From assembly GCA_964405335.1 (NCBI GenBank), contig CAYONP010000017.1:1-64000 (forward strand): DNA of 64,000 nt, read 5' to 3'. The stretch is from CAYONP01 sp964405335. Its GTDB lineage: Bacteria; Armatimonadota; UBA10988. The notes beneath the pieces were generated by a model. That model was given only the letters and a program-made list of their open reading frames with translations, had not been told where the DNA came from and did not search any database. Position numbers and translations under genes: made by a program. Shown one piece after another: positions 44,101-50,906 of the stretch (its first letter is position 1; each line of letters starts with the position of its first letter).

Positions 44101-44640
44101 CTCGCGGCGCTCTGCGCGGCCAGCCTGACCAGCACCTGGACCACCGGCGACCGGCGGCTGAACGACCTCGGCTTCGGCTTCGCCTGGCTGGCCGGCTCGC
44201 TCATCCTGATCGACCTGGCCAACCACGGACGCGACGAGTTGGCGTTCTACCGTTCGCTCGATCTCTATGTCGCGCCGATCGGGCTCTATCTGCTGCTGGC
44301 CGTCGAGCAGCGGGCGAGCGACCCGCTGCTGGTCCGCCGCTCGGCGGTGCTGATGATCCTCGGCTCGCTGCTCATCGCGGCCTTCGCGGCAACCTCGCCG
44401 TGGCACGATGTGGCCTTCTTCTGCTGCATCGCGGCGGCGGCCTGGTTCGGCGTCCAGCGCACCGATCCGGTCGTCCGCGCCGCCGGGCTGGCGGCCTTCG
44501 CGCTCTACCTGGTCGGCTTTGTCTGGCAATACAAGGCGGCCAGCCGCTGGCTGCTCATCCCCGTGCTGCTGCTCCTCGGCGGCGTGGCCATCGGCTACGC
44601 GCTGTGGCGCGAGCGCGAGGAGCGGGCAGGGGAGGGATAA
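41194..44640 (+). CDS. very large polytopic membrane protein with N-terminal zinc ribbon
   Basis: A 1148-residue protein. A zinc ribbon opens it (CPRCRAVLPAVRCPVC, residues 12-27), then a charged and Pro-rich linker to about residue 105, then some 30 membrane segments to the C-terminus. The first membrane part (GWLYAVGVMFIVAALGWLVL) resembles DUF2157/DUF2339 and the SCO7613-type proteins of actinobacteria. No catalytic motif seen. It precedes the repeat-peptide gene by 81 bp on the same strand, so co-transcription is possible. Confidence 0.75.
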   Translation: MSTVTTAVPPVCPRCRAVLPAVRCPVCREAGHLDYLLAELADCANRGRIPRAEADALLADYQQRREALLAPPPLEFELPAAPPPTQLRPTAPPEPAAGPTEWQRLVSATGQLGWLYAVGVMFIVAALGWLVLTSLGTPLGRWILALVVLGLAAGFWAGGWHVSQRLGLRTGGEALLAVGTLLVPAGLFAAKFAVGLGGPAADAAIWLAAALLAAVAVRRGRLASQLALANLLAVPALYRLAGLLWPAAPGPACAAALPLLAGVDVWASARCRRAGDEWQPLVTAARWSASLVAALAAMLLLSTSGTVGPELFGALLLGASLMALAHEMERPELVALAAGTWYLASVARLEPGSEAIVAVMLLAAGAAVRRNERFDQWTSGCAMAVSALMILRWLPEYLVRDVSPLSALACWLLAAAYAAMAWVWRRRQLLAAAVVVATVAALMSTAAFGLGRAFNPTLLALLAGAVMLAAAGVKAEWDGLPVAQALAPRALTPLVIGLLSGAVAWQTEPSGLVLPAGLILLTAASFVLSYQMRRREVLYLAVVHGALAGLIIADSLPIDIDPAFAMALWAAALVAAAMLADDHLQPLEVSGVILASLAGVLVLGTVLVSGASPSELAAMLVIAALMAVPTLPRLAPRSHLPELLELGFRPWAALLAVAGAAACASLLLGAGPGLGAAAAALAMALVSRSQPVGPWPTVLPRASLAVALAACLDVGSDAPWTLLLSQAALLLAGRWTEAGPIAGLVAWLYFRAGQAFGLDPQWGRALAVDASLGIAYLALIGRSQAAPACGAVVLASAHAALGGWLGVEAVDLWFGLYVVAMIVVGMAVERRDATAAGGVCAVAGLAAVGTVAGAVAAERVVEANLLLYGYTALLGLLTWLRGLPPRAVLSLGTVALAYSCWTVAVPSEGLSLTEFGARLAVVVLNQAFLAAALRGSPTWCRQLLEIASVVAVLSLVAMFAPADRPTVYGLAALCAASLTSTWTTGDRRLNDLGFGFAWLAGSLILIDLANHGRDELAFYRSLDLYVAPIGLYLLLAVEQRASDPLLVRRSAVLMILGSLLIAAFAATSPWHDVAFFCCIAAAAWFGVQRTDPVVRAAGLAAFALYLVGFVWQYKAASRWLLIPVLLLLGGVAIGYALWREREERAGEG

Positions 44641-44721
44641 GCGATTGAATTCGTTGCCCGCGTGGGAACCTCCGGCCGACCGGCGTCTCATTGCGGACAA
44701 CTCTCCCCGGAGGTATGAACG

Positions 44722-45081
44722 ATGAAGCGAACGCTGGTGTTGCTGTCCCTGTTTGCGGTACCGCTGGCGGCCGACGCCGCGACGGTCATGCTCCCGGCGC
44801 TGCCCGGCTACCACGAGGCCGGCGCCTGGAACAAGCGCCCGCCGCGGACGTTTCCCAAGGCGGCCGTGACGCTGACCATGACCCAGGCCGAGGCCCCGAT
44901 TGAGGCCGGCGCCTGGAACAAGCGCCCGCCGCGGCGGCCGTTCGACGGCGCCGCCGGCGCCGTCGGGCTGTCGTTGGCCGCCGGTCTGGTCGAGGCCGGC
45001 GCCTGGAACAAGCGCCCGCCGCGCAACTTCTGCGACTGCACCGGCTGCGAACACTGCCGGCCGGGCTGCCGTTGCCAATAG
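44722..45081 (+). CDS. exported repeat-peptide precursor with Cys-rich tail
   Basis: A 119-residue small protein with no recognised family. Residues 1-20 are a signal peptide (MKRTLVLLSLFAVPLAADA). Three exact copies of EAGAWNKRPPR follow at 32-42, 61-71 and 91-101, separated by 18-19 residue spacers that differ from each other. The last 18 residues have six cysteines spaced C-x-C-x2-C-x2-C-x3-C-x-C, able to bind metal or form disulfides. Each unit holds a Lys-Arg pair and ends PPR, possible cleavage points for a trypsin- or subtilisin-like protease. ATG has GGAGGT 8 bp upstream, so the plus strand is the coding strand. It may be a multi-copy peptide precursor, a protease substrate or decoy, or a structural surface peptide. 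Confidence 0.78.
   Translation: MKRTLVLLSLFAVPLAADAATVMLPALPGYHEAGAWNKRPPRTFPKAAVTLTMTQAEAPIEAGAWNKRPPRRPFDGAAGAVGLSLAAGLVEAGAWNKRPPRNFCDCTGCEHCRPGCRCQ
44815..44847 (+). repeat. 33-nt direct repeat, copy 1
   Basis: Encodes EAGAWNKRPPR. The first 32 bases are identical in all three copies, including third codon positions. Confidence 0.9.
44902..44934 (+). repeat. 33-nt direct repeat, copy 2
   Basis: Same unit, 87 bp after copy 1; all 33 bases match copy 1. Confidence 0.9.
44992..45024 (+). repeat. 33-nt direct repeat, copy 3
   Basis: Same unit, 90 bp after copy 2; differs only in the last base (CGC for CGG). Confidence 0.9.
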
Positions 45082-45095
45082 CCCCGTCCCCCACC

Positions 45096-45130
45096 GACAC
45101 CGCCCGGCGCCTCCCCCGCCGGGCGGTGTC
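45096..45130. terminator. perfect 14-bp stem between convergent genes
   Basis: GACACCGCCCGGCG (45096-45109) and CGCCGGGCGGTGTC (45117-45130) pair perfectly around a 7-nt loop. It lies between the ends of the repeat-peptide gene and the serpin operon and probably terminates both. No T run on either side. Confidence 0.7.
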
Positions 45131-45144
45131 ACGTCTGCCCGCCG

Positions 45145-46365
45145 CTACGGCGCGGTGACCCGCCCGCAGAACAGGATCAGCCCACTCGCGCGCTCGCGGA
45201 TGAGGTAGAGGAACGGGCGATTGAGCGTCACCTCAACCAGGCCGGGCGTCGGGAGCGAGAGGGAATCCGTGGCGGACATCGTCGCCGCGGCCGCCTCGGT
45301 GCCCTGCTCATTGACGGCGATCCAGGTCTGCTGGTAGATTCGGTCAGCAACCATGCCGGCGCGCTCGGCGATGCCGCTGTAGTCCGCGCCGTCGCCCAGC
45401 GGCAGACCCATGCCTTCGACGAGGTTGTGCACCGAGGTGCGCGTTTCCCACTTCGGCATAGCCAGCCGCGCTGGCATCGTCTCGAGCGAGCCGATGAGCT
45501 GGTCGAGCCTCGCCAGGTCGAGCCCCTCCTCCCACTGCGCGAACTTGCCCGGGCCGGGCGCGACGATGGTCATCGCCAGCTTGCCGCCCAGATACGGGAG
45601 CTCCAGCACCTCGGTGTCGACCGCGCGCGCGTACGCCAGGCTGCCTTCGTGGTGCATCATCGGCACCTGCCGGACGACGCCCGCGAGGGTGGTGAACGGC
45701 CCGGACTGGGTCATCTCCACCGCGAACTCGTCCTGCCACGGCGCCAGCAGGCAGGCGGCGTTGGCCAGCACAACCCACGGGATGCCATCACCAAAGCCCT
45801 CGGCCAGGTCGGTAATCCGACCATCGGTCGCCTCGCTGGCCCAGTCGTTGATCGCCGTGGTGAGAGCGTCGAGGTCGCTCATCTCGACGCGGTACAAGGG
45901 TGAGCCGAAGTGCGTGGCAATCAGACGCTCGAACTCCGGTTTGACCGGCACCCGCCGGTCGATCCAGCCGGCGCAGACCAAGCGCAGATCGAGGTCGGCA
46001 GCGGCGCGCTTGATGGTCTGGCTCAGCCCCGACACCGCCGCCGGCAGCGCCTCGGGCGCCTGCATGAGGTGCATGGCCTGTGCGAGCTGCGCGGCCGTCT
46101 CGCCGCGCGCGCCGGTGTAGATCATCGCCAGCGTCATCCACAAGCTGATCGGTGAGATGACGCAGTTGTCCTGACCCTCGTCCAGGCGCCGATAGGCGTC
46201 GAGCGCGAAGCGGTTGGCCGAGGTGACCAGCAGTTCGGGCTCGACGACTGCCGCGGCAGGCGGCGGTGGCGGCGGGCTCGGCGCAATAGCCGGCGGCGGC
46301 TCGGGCCGGTGCCCACAGGCCGACAGGGCCAGGCAGAGCAGAGCGCTGGTGGAGCGGATCAACAT
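45145..46365 (-). CDS. lipoprotein serpin 1 (canonical hinge)
   Basis: Serine protease inhibitor, 406 residues, on the cell surface or in the periplasm. Signal peptide with lipobox LSAC, then a Pro-rich linker and the serpin fold (NCVISPISLWMTLAMIYTGARGET, ending NRPFLYLIRERASGLILFCGRV). The reactive loop has a good inhibitory hinge, EQGTEAAAAT; counting from it gives P1-P1' Leu-Ser, predicting chymotrypsin- or elastase-like targets. ATG at 46365 has GGAG 6 bp upstream; an ATG at 46371 overlaps the upstream stop. Last of four serpin genes. Confidence 0.93.
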   Translation of the reverse strand: MLIRSTSALLCLALSACGHRPEPPPAIAPSPPPPPPAAAVVEPELLVTSANRFALDAYRRLDEGQDNCVISPISLWMTLAMIYTGARGETAAQLAQAMHLMQAPEALPAAVSGLSQTIKRAAADLDLRLVCAGWIDRRVPVKPEFERLIATHFGSPLYRVEMSDLDALTTAINDWASEATDGRITDLAEGFGDGIPWVVLANAACLLAPWQDEFAVEMTQSGPFTTLAGVVRQVPMMHHEGSLAYARAVDTEVLELPYLGGKLAMTIVAPGPGKFAQWEEGLDLARLDQLIGSLETMPARLAMPKWETRTSVHNLVEGMGLPLGDGADYSGIAERAGMVADRIYQQTWIAVNEQGTEAAAATMSATDSLSLPTPGLVEVTLNRPFLYLIRERASGLILFCGRVTAP

Positions 46366-46367
46366 GC

Positions 46368-47579
46368 TCATCTCCCGAGGTCCGACGTGTCGGTCGGGCG
46401 AGTGACCCGCCCGCAGAACAGGATCAGCCCACTCGCGCGCTCGCGGATGAAGTAGAGGAATGGGCGATTGAGGGTGACGGTCACCTCGTTGGCGTTCATC
46501 TCCGCCTTCCTCGCCGCGAAAAGCGAGAACGACAAGGCCTTCGTGCCCTGCTCATCGACCTGGATCCAGGACTGCTGGTAGAGCAATGGCGGGGCCAGAG
46601 CCTGGTCGGTGATGCCGGTCAAGTCGTACCGATCGCGCAGGGGCAGCTTGAGCTCGCCGATCAGGTCTTGCCGCGTGGTCCGCGTCTCCCACCTCGGCAT
46701 GGCCAGCCGCACATGCACCGACTCAAGTTTGCCGATGAGCCGGGTGAGCGTCGCTTCATCCAGCTTCTTTTCCCACGCGGCGAACTTGCCCTTGTCGGGC
46801 GCGACGATGGTCATCGCCAGTTTGCCGCCGCGATAGGGCAGCTCCACCACATCCGCGTCAACCGCCCGCACATAGGCCAGGTCGCCCGCCTGGTGCATCA
46901 TCGGCACCTGTTCGACCGGCCCGGCGAGAGTGTAGAACGGCTCCTCGCGCGTCTGCTTCGCGTCGAAGTCGTCGGCCCACTTGGCAACCAGATAGGCGGC
47001 GTTGGCGAGGACAACAGTAGTCGCCCGATCCGGGCGGACGTCTGCTGCCACGTGGGTGATCCGGCCCTTGGTGGCGCGGCGCGCCCAGCGGTCGATCGAG
47101 GGGCTGAGCGCGGCCAGGTCTCCGCCCCGGTAGCGCTGCACGCGCGCGCCGAAGTGGGCGCGAATCTGCCGCTCGTAGTCGGGCTTGACCGGCAGCCCGC
47201 GCTCGAACCACACCGCGCAGGCGAGCCGCAGATCGACCTTGGTGGCCGCCTCGCGGAGCAGCGGGTCGAGCCCCGCCACCGCCGCCGGCAGCTCGTCGGG
47301 CGCCTGCGTGAGGTGCATGGCCTTTGCGAGCTGAGCGGCCGTCTCGCCCCGCGCACCGGTGTAGACCATCGCCAGCGTCATCCACAAGCTGATCGGTGAG
47401 ATGACGCAGTTGTCCTGACCCTTCTCCAGGCGCCGATAGGCGTCGAGCGCGAACCGGTTGGCCGAGGTGACCAGCGGCTCGGGCTCCGCCGGCAGCGGAA
47501 CGACCACCGGCGGTGGCTCGGGCTTGCCGCAGGCAACCAGCGCAAGGCAGAGCAGACCACATGCAGTGCGGGTTACCAT
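46368..47579 (-). CDS. lipoprotein serpin 2
   Basis: A 403-residue serpin with lipobox LVAC, closely similar to serpin 1 over the first 100 residues (VTSANRFALDAYRRLEKG, then the ISPISLW segment), so a recent duplicate. The reactive loop differs: the hinge reads EQGTKALSFSLF, lacking the small residues needed for fast insertion, and the P1 region contains Arg-Lys-Ala. It may inhibit poorly, act as a substrate, or target a basic-specific protease. Overlaps serpin 3 by 7 bp. Confidence 0.92.
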   Translation of the reverse strand: MVTRTACGLLCLALVACGKPEPPPVVVPLPAEPEPLVTSANRFALDAYRRLEKGQDNCVISPISLWMTLAMVYTGARGETAAQLAKAMHLTQAPDELPAAVAGLDPLLREAATKVDLRLACAVWFERGLPVKPDYERQIRAHFGARVQRYRGGDLAALSPSIDRWARRATKGRITHVAADVRPDRATTVVLANAAYLVAKWADDFDAKQTREEPFYTLAGPVEQVPMMHQAGDLAYVRAVDADVVELPYRGGKLAMTIVAPDKGKFAAWEKKLDEATLTRLIGKLESVHVRLAMPRWETRTTRQDLIGELKLPLRDRYDLTGITDQALAPPLLYQQSWIQVDEQGTKALSFSLFAARKAEMNANEVTVTLNRPFLYFIRERASGLILFCGRVTRPTDTSDLGR

Positions 47580-48826
47580 GCTCGTCTCGGTAGTTCCTTC
47601 GGATCGATCGGGCGTGTGACCTGGCCGCAGAACAGCACGGCGCCGGTCGTGCGGTCACGGATGAGGAACAAAAACGGCCGGTCGATATGGACCTGGACGG
47701 GCATCGCCTGAGTCAGGCCCATGGTGAGCAGTGCCGCCGCGGCGACGGCGACGGTGGTGCGCTGTTCATCGACGCTGATCACCGCTATGCTCAGCACGTC
47801 GGCAACCCAATCACCCCGGCTGCCGCGGATGCCCGAAAAGTCGGCCGGCGCGAAGATCGGGCCGAGGCCGAGCGCGGTCAGTGGCTCCTTCAGCGCCGAC
47901 TCGCTCGCGAAGCTGAACCGGGGCAGCTTGAGCTCGACCTTGACCTCCTCGAGCAGGCCCATCCACTCCGCCACTTCGTCCGGCGCCAGCCGCTCGCGGA
48001 CCGCGACGAAGCAGCCCGGGTCGGGCACGATCAGCAGCATCGCCACCTCGCCGCCCACGTAGGGCAGCTCGACCAGATGCGCCTCGCGGACGCGGAGGTA
48101 GGCGCAGTCGATCGCTTCGCTCATCATCGGCACGTTGTAGTCCGCGCCGCTGAGCGGGTGAAACGGCTCGTCGTAGGTATTGCCGTGGAACGGGTGCTCC
48201 CACGGCGCGTCGAGGTAGGCCGCTTGGAGCAGGACAAGAAAGGTATCGTCATCCAGCGCCCCGCGCGGGACCAGGTCGCGGACCAGGCCCTCGGTCCGCG
48301 CCTCGGCCCAGGCGTTCATCGCCCGGCGGCCCGATTCGCGGCTGAGGTCGGCGGCATACCAGCCCGCGCCGTAGTGCCGCTTGAGCAGGTCGAGGAACCC
48401 CGGCAGGAACGGCTGGTCGTCGCGCGCCCAGCCCGAACAGGCCAGCCGGAGCACGAGGCTGCCGCGGCCGCGCTCGGCCAACGCCGCGTCGAGCGCCCCG
48501 CAGGCAGCGTGGTGGCGGTCGTCGGGCAGTGCAATGCCCAGCGCGGAGCGCATCACCTCGGCGGTCTCGCCCCGCGCGCCGGCGTAGACCATCGACAGCA
48601 CCTGCGCCGTGCTGTAGGGCGAGAGCAGCAGGTTGTCGTCGTCCGCGGCCGCCTGGAGCAGCTTTAGCCCGAAGGCATTGTGGCTCTGCGCGACCGATTC
48701 GACGTCGGCCGCCGGCGCTGTGCGCCGGGTTCGCACGGGCGAGGTGACCGGCTGCGGTCCGGTGCGCTCGCCCGGCCGACCGCAGGCAACCAGCATCAGG
48801 CAGCACAGCAACCCCACTGAGCGCAT
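47573..48826 (-). CDS. lipoprotein serpin 3
   Basis: A 417-residue serpin with lipobox LVAC. Core motifs LLLSPYSTAQVLSMVYAGARGET and DRPFLFLIRDRTTGAVLFCGQV are clear. The hinge is DEQRTTVAVAAAALL: Arg replaces the usual Gly at P15, but a run of small residues follows. Predicted P1 is near Thr-Met-Gly. ATG has GGGAGG upstream. Diverged from serpins 1 and 2. Confidence 0.92.
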   Translation of the reverse strand: MRSVGLLCCLMLVACGRPGERTGPQPVTSPVRTRRTAPAADVESVAQSHNAFGLKLLQAAADDDNLLLSPYSTAQVLSMVYAGARGETAEVMRSALGIALPDDRHHAACGALDAALAERGRGSLVLRLACSGWARDDQPFLPGFLDLLKRHYGAGWYAADLSRESGRRAMNAWAEARTEGLVRDLVPRGALDDDTFLVLLQAAYLDAPWEHPFHGNTYDEPFHPLSGADYNVPMMSEAIDCAYLRVREAHLVELPYVGGEVAMLLIVPDPGCFVAVRERLAPDEVAEWMGLLEEVKVELKLPRFSFASESALKEPLTALGLGPIFAPADFSGIRGSRGDWVADVLSIAVISVDEQRTTVAVAAAALLTMGLTQAMPVQVHIDRPFLFLIRDRTTGAVLFCGQVTRPIDPKELPRRAW

Positions 48827-48838
48827 GGCGCACCTCCC

Positions 48839-50155
48839 TCAGCCGCTCGGGTCGACCACTCGGCCGAGCAGCAGCACCGCGCCCGTCGGCCGGTGCCAGA
48901 CGACATAGACGAACGGCCGGTCGACGACCAGGTCGAAGGGCTCGCCGGGATCCGATACACCGCACTCGGCCGCCACCCCATAGCCGGCGGTGACCACCCG
49001 CGCCACGGTGCCGTGCTCGTCGACCTTCAGCCGCCCGCGCTGCAGCACGCTCTGGAGCCAGACCTGCGTCGGCTCGTCGGGATCGTGGCGCCGGCGGAGA
49101 ATATTCGGCAGAGCTGCCTGCCGCCAGAGGAAGAGCGTGTGCAGGCCGGCCGCCTCCAGTGGCTCATCCAGCCGCAGGTCGAGCTGCTGCTCCCAGCGCG
49201 GCATGGTCAGGTTGCCGTGGCGCGGCTGCAGGTTGGTCAGCACCGTCCGCAGGCCGCCGCCGGCGAGCGCCTCCTCGGCGGCGGGCAGGCCGCCGGCGTC
49301 GGGCACAATCAACACCATGGCCAGCTCGCCGTCGCGATAGGGCAGCTCGACCACGTGCGACGCGAAGGCCCGCAGGTAACGGAACGACCGCCCACCGCCC
49401 GACAGGTCGGTGGCGCGCATCATCGGTACCGTGACCGGCCGACCGGCGAGGCGGTGGAAGGCCCGCAAGTCATCCTTCTCGCCGAACTGGTTCGACCAGC
49501 GCGCCGTCAGGTCGAGCAGGCTGACGATGACGAAGCCGACGTCGTGCTGGGGCAGCGTCGGTTGTTCGATCACCGGCAGCAGCTTCTGCTCGCTCGCGAA
49601 GTCGGTGATTTCGCCGCCGGTCAGCTCGGCCACGTGCTGGCTCAGCTCGACCGCCAGACCGGCCTCGCCGGTCGACTGCAGCGGCACGAACCGGTCGCCG
49701 AAGGCACGCTTGAACGCCCGCGCGTACGACGGCGCGACCTCGACATAAGGGCCGATGCAGAACTCGCTCGACCAGGAGAGCCTGGTCGCCAGCTCGTCGT
49801 CGCGACTCTTGTCGATCCCGCCCAGCGCACGCTCGATGTCGCCGACGGCGTGGTACCAGTCGGCCGGCTCCAGCGTGCGGCCGAGCACGCGGTCGAGCTC
49901 GGCGGCGGTCTCGCCGACCGCGCCGAGGCGCACCCGGGCCAGCGCGGTGGCCACGCTGAACGGCGCGACGAGCGCGTTGCCGTCGCACGCGGGAAAGGTC
50001 TGCCGAAACAGCGCCGCGGAGAAGTCGCACAGCCCGGCGCCGACGGCGGGCATGGCGGTCAGCGGCGGAGCCGGCTCGGCACGCCGCCGCAGCGCAGCCG
50101 GCCGGCCGCACCCGCAGACCAGGCAAACCAGCACGCTCGCGAGACATCGTCGCAT
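48839..50155 (-). CDS. lipoprotein serpin 4 (most divergent)
   Basis: A 438-residue serpin-fold protein with a Cys-rich signal peptide (lipobox probably VCGC). Core pieces NALVAPFSVATALARVRLGAVGET, VVELPYRDGELAMVLIVPDAGG and DRPFVYVVWHRPTGAVLLLGRV identify it. The hinge EHGTVARVVTAGYG has Arg and Val where small residues are required, and the body is enlarged around residues 330-370, so inhibitory activity is doubtful. First gene of the serpin operon, 12 bp before serpin 3. Confidence 0.88.
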   Translation of the reverse strand: MRRCLASVLVCLVCGCGRPAALRRRAEPAPPLTAMPAVGAGLCDFSAALFRQTFPACDGNALVAPFSVATALARVRLGAVGETAAELDRVLGRTLEPADWYHAVGDIERALGGIDKSRDDELATRLSWSSEFCIGPYVEVAPSYARAFKRAFGDRFVPLQSTGEAGLAVELSQHVAELTGGEITDFASEQKLLPVIEQPTLPQHDVGFVIVSLLDLTARWSNQFGEKDDLRAFHRLAGRPVTVPMMRATDLSGGGRSFRYLRAFASHVVELPYRDGELAMVLIVPDAGGLPAAEEALAGGGLRTVLTNLQPRHGNLTMPRWEQQLDLRLDEPLEAAGLHTLFLWRQAALPNILRRRHDPDEPTQVWLQSVLQRGRLKVDEHGTVARVVTAGYGVAAECGVSDPGEPFDLVVDRPFVYVVWHRPTGAVLLLGRVVDPSG

Positions 50156-50187
50156 AACCCAACTCCCTCGCTCGGTGACCTGCCCGC

Positions 50188-50215
50188 TTGTTACCCCTTA
50201 CGCCGATGCGACAAT
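50188..50215 (+). promoter_or_regulatory. candidate promoter for the YceI gene
   Basis: TTGTTA and GACAAT with 16-bp spacing, about 90 bp before the ATG at 50304, in the 148-bp gap shared with the serpin operon start. Weak match. Confidence 0.3.
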
Positions 50216-50303
50216 CATCGCGCAGCCATTCGCGCTGCCGGCGCGCCTCCTTCCTCGCGGCCGCCGCCGACCGATAATGGTCTCCGGCCGTGGAGCACCG
50301 CTC

Positions 50304-50879
50304 ATGCTCGTCCGACGCTCGCTCCGACTGCTGCCTGTTCTGATTGCCGCCGTCGCGGCGCTGGCCGCGCCGACGCAGTGGCGGGTCGACCCGAACCACT
50401 CCGGACTCGTCTTCCGCGTCGGCCACCTCGGCTTCAGCCACGTCCACGGGCGGTTCAACACGTTCGAGGCCGAAGTGATGATCGATGACGAGCGGCCCGA
50501 GGAGAGCAGCGTCAAGCTGACGGTCGACGCGGCGAGCATCGACACGGGCATCGAGCGGCGCGACGAGCGGCTGCGCGGCGAGATGTTCTTCCAGGTCGAC
50601 CAGCACCCCGAAGTGACCTTCGTGAGCACGAAAATCGAGGCGACCGCCGAGCGCGAGTACGAAGTGACCGGCGACCTGACCATCCTCGGCGTGACCCGTC
50701 CGGTGACCGCCAAGGTGACCCGCGGCAAGACCGGCCCGGCCGGCCGCGACGAGATTCACACCGGTTTCGAAGCGACGCTGAGCATCGACCGCACGGAGTT
50801 CGGGATGAACGCCATGCCCGAGGTGGTCGCCAACCAGGTCGACCTGACCTGGTCGGTGGAACTCATCCAGCAGCCGTAG
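50304..50879 (+). CDS. YceI-family periplasmic protein
   Basis: A 191-residue protein with a signal peptide (residues 1-22) and the YceI lipocalin-like barrel: WRVDPNHSGLVFRVGHLGFSHVHGRF, VTGDLTILGVTRPV, and EFGMNAMPEVVANQVDL. Binds isoprenoid-type lipids in characterised members. ATG has GGAG 8 bp upstream. Confidence 0.92.
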   Translation: MLVRRSLRLLPVLIAAVAALAAPTQWRVDPNHSGLVFRVGHLGFSHVHGRFNTFEAEVMIDDERPEESSVKLTVDAASIDTGIERRDERLRGEMFFQVDQHPEVTFVSTKIEATAEREYEVTGDLTILGVTRPVTAKVTRGKTGPAGRDEIHTGFEATLSIDRTEFGMNAMPEVVANQVDLTWSVELIQQP

Positions 50880-50906
50880 CCCTTGACGGCCCCTGATCGC
50901 CTCCCG

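Noticed and set aside
44815..45024. CRISPR-like array (three 32-33 nt direct repeats with about 55-58 nt between)
   Set aside because: The repeats lie in frame inside a gene with a signal peptide and ribosome binding site, encode the same peptide, and have no cas genes nearby.
44808..45041. Opposite-strand 77-residue frame with three GGRLFQAPAS repeats
   Set aside because: It is the reverse reading of the repeat units; it has no signal peptide or good ribosome binding site, while the plus-strand frame has both.
44722..45081. Relation to yeast alpha-factor (EAEAW spacer and KR sites)
   Set aside because: The likeness is limited to a few residues; composition and layout differ and no common ancestry is likely.
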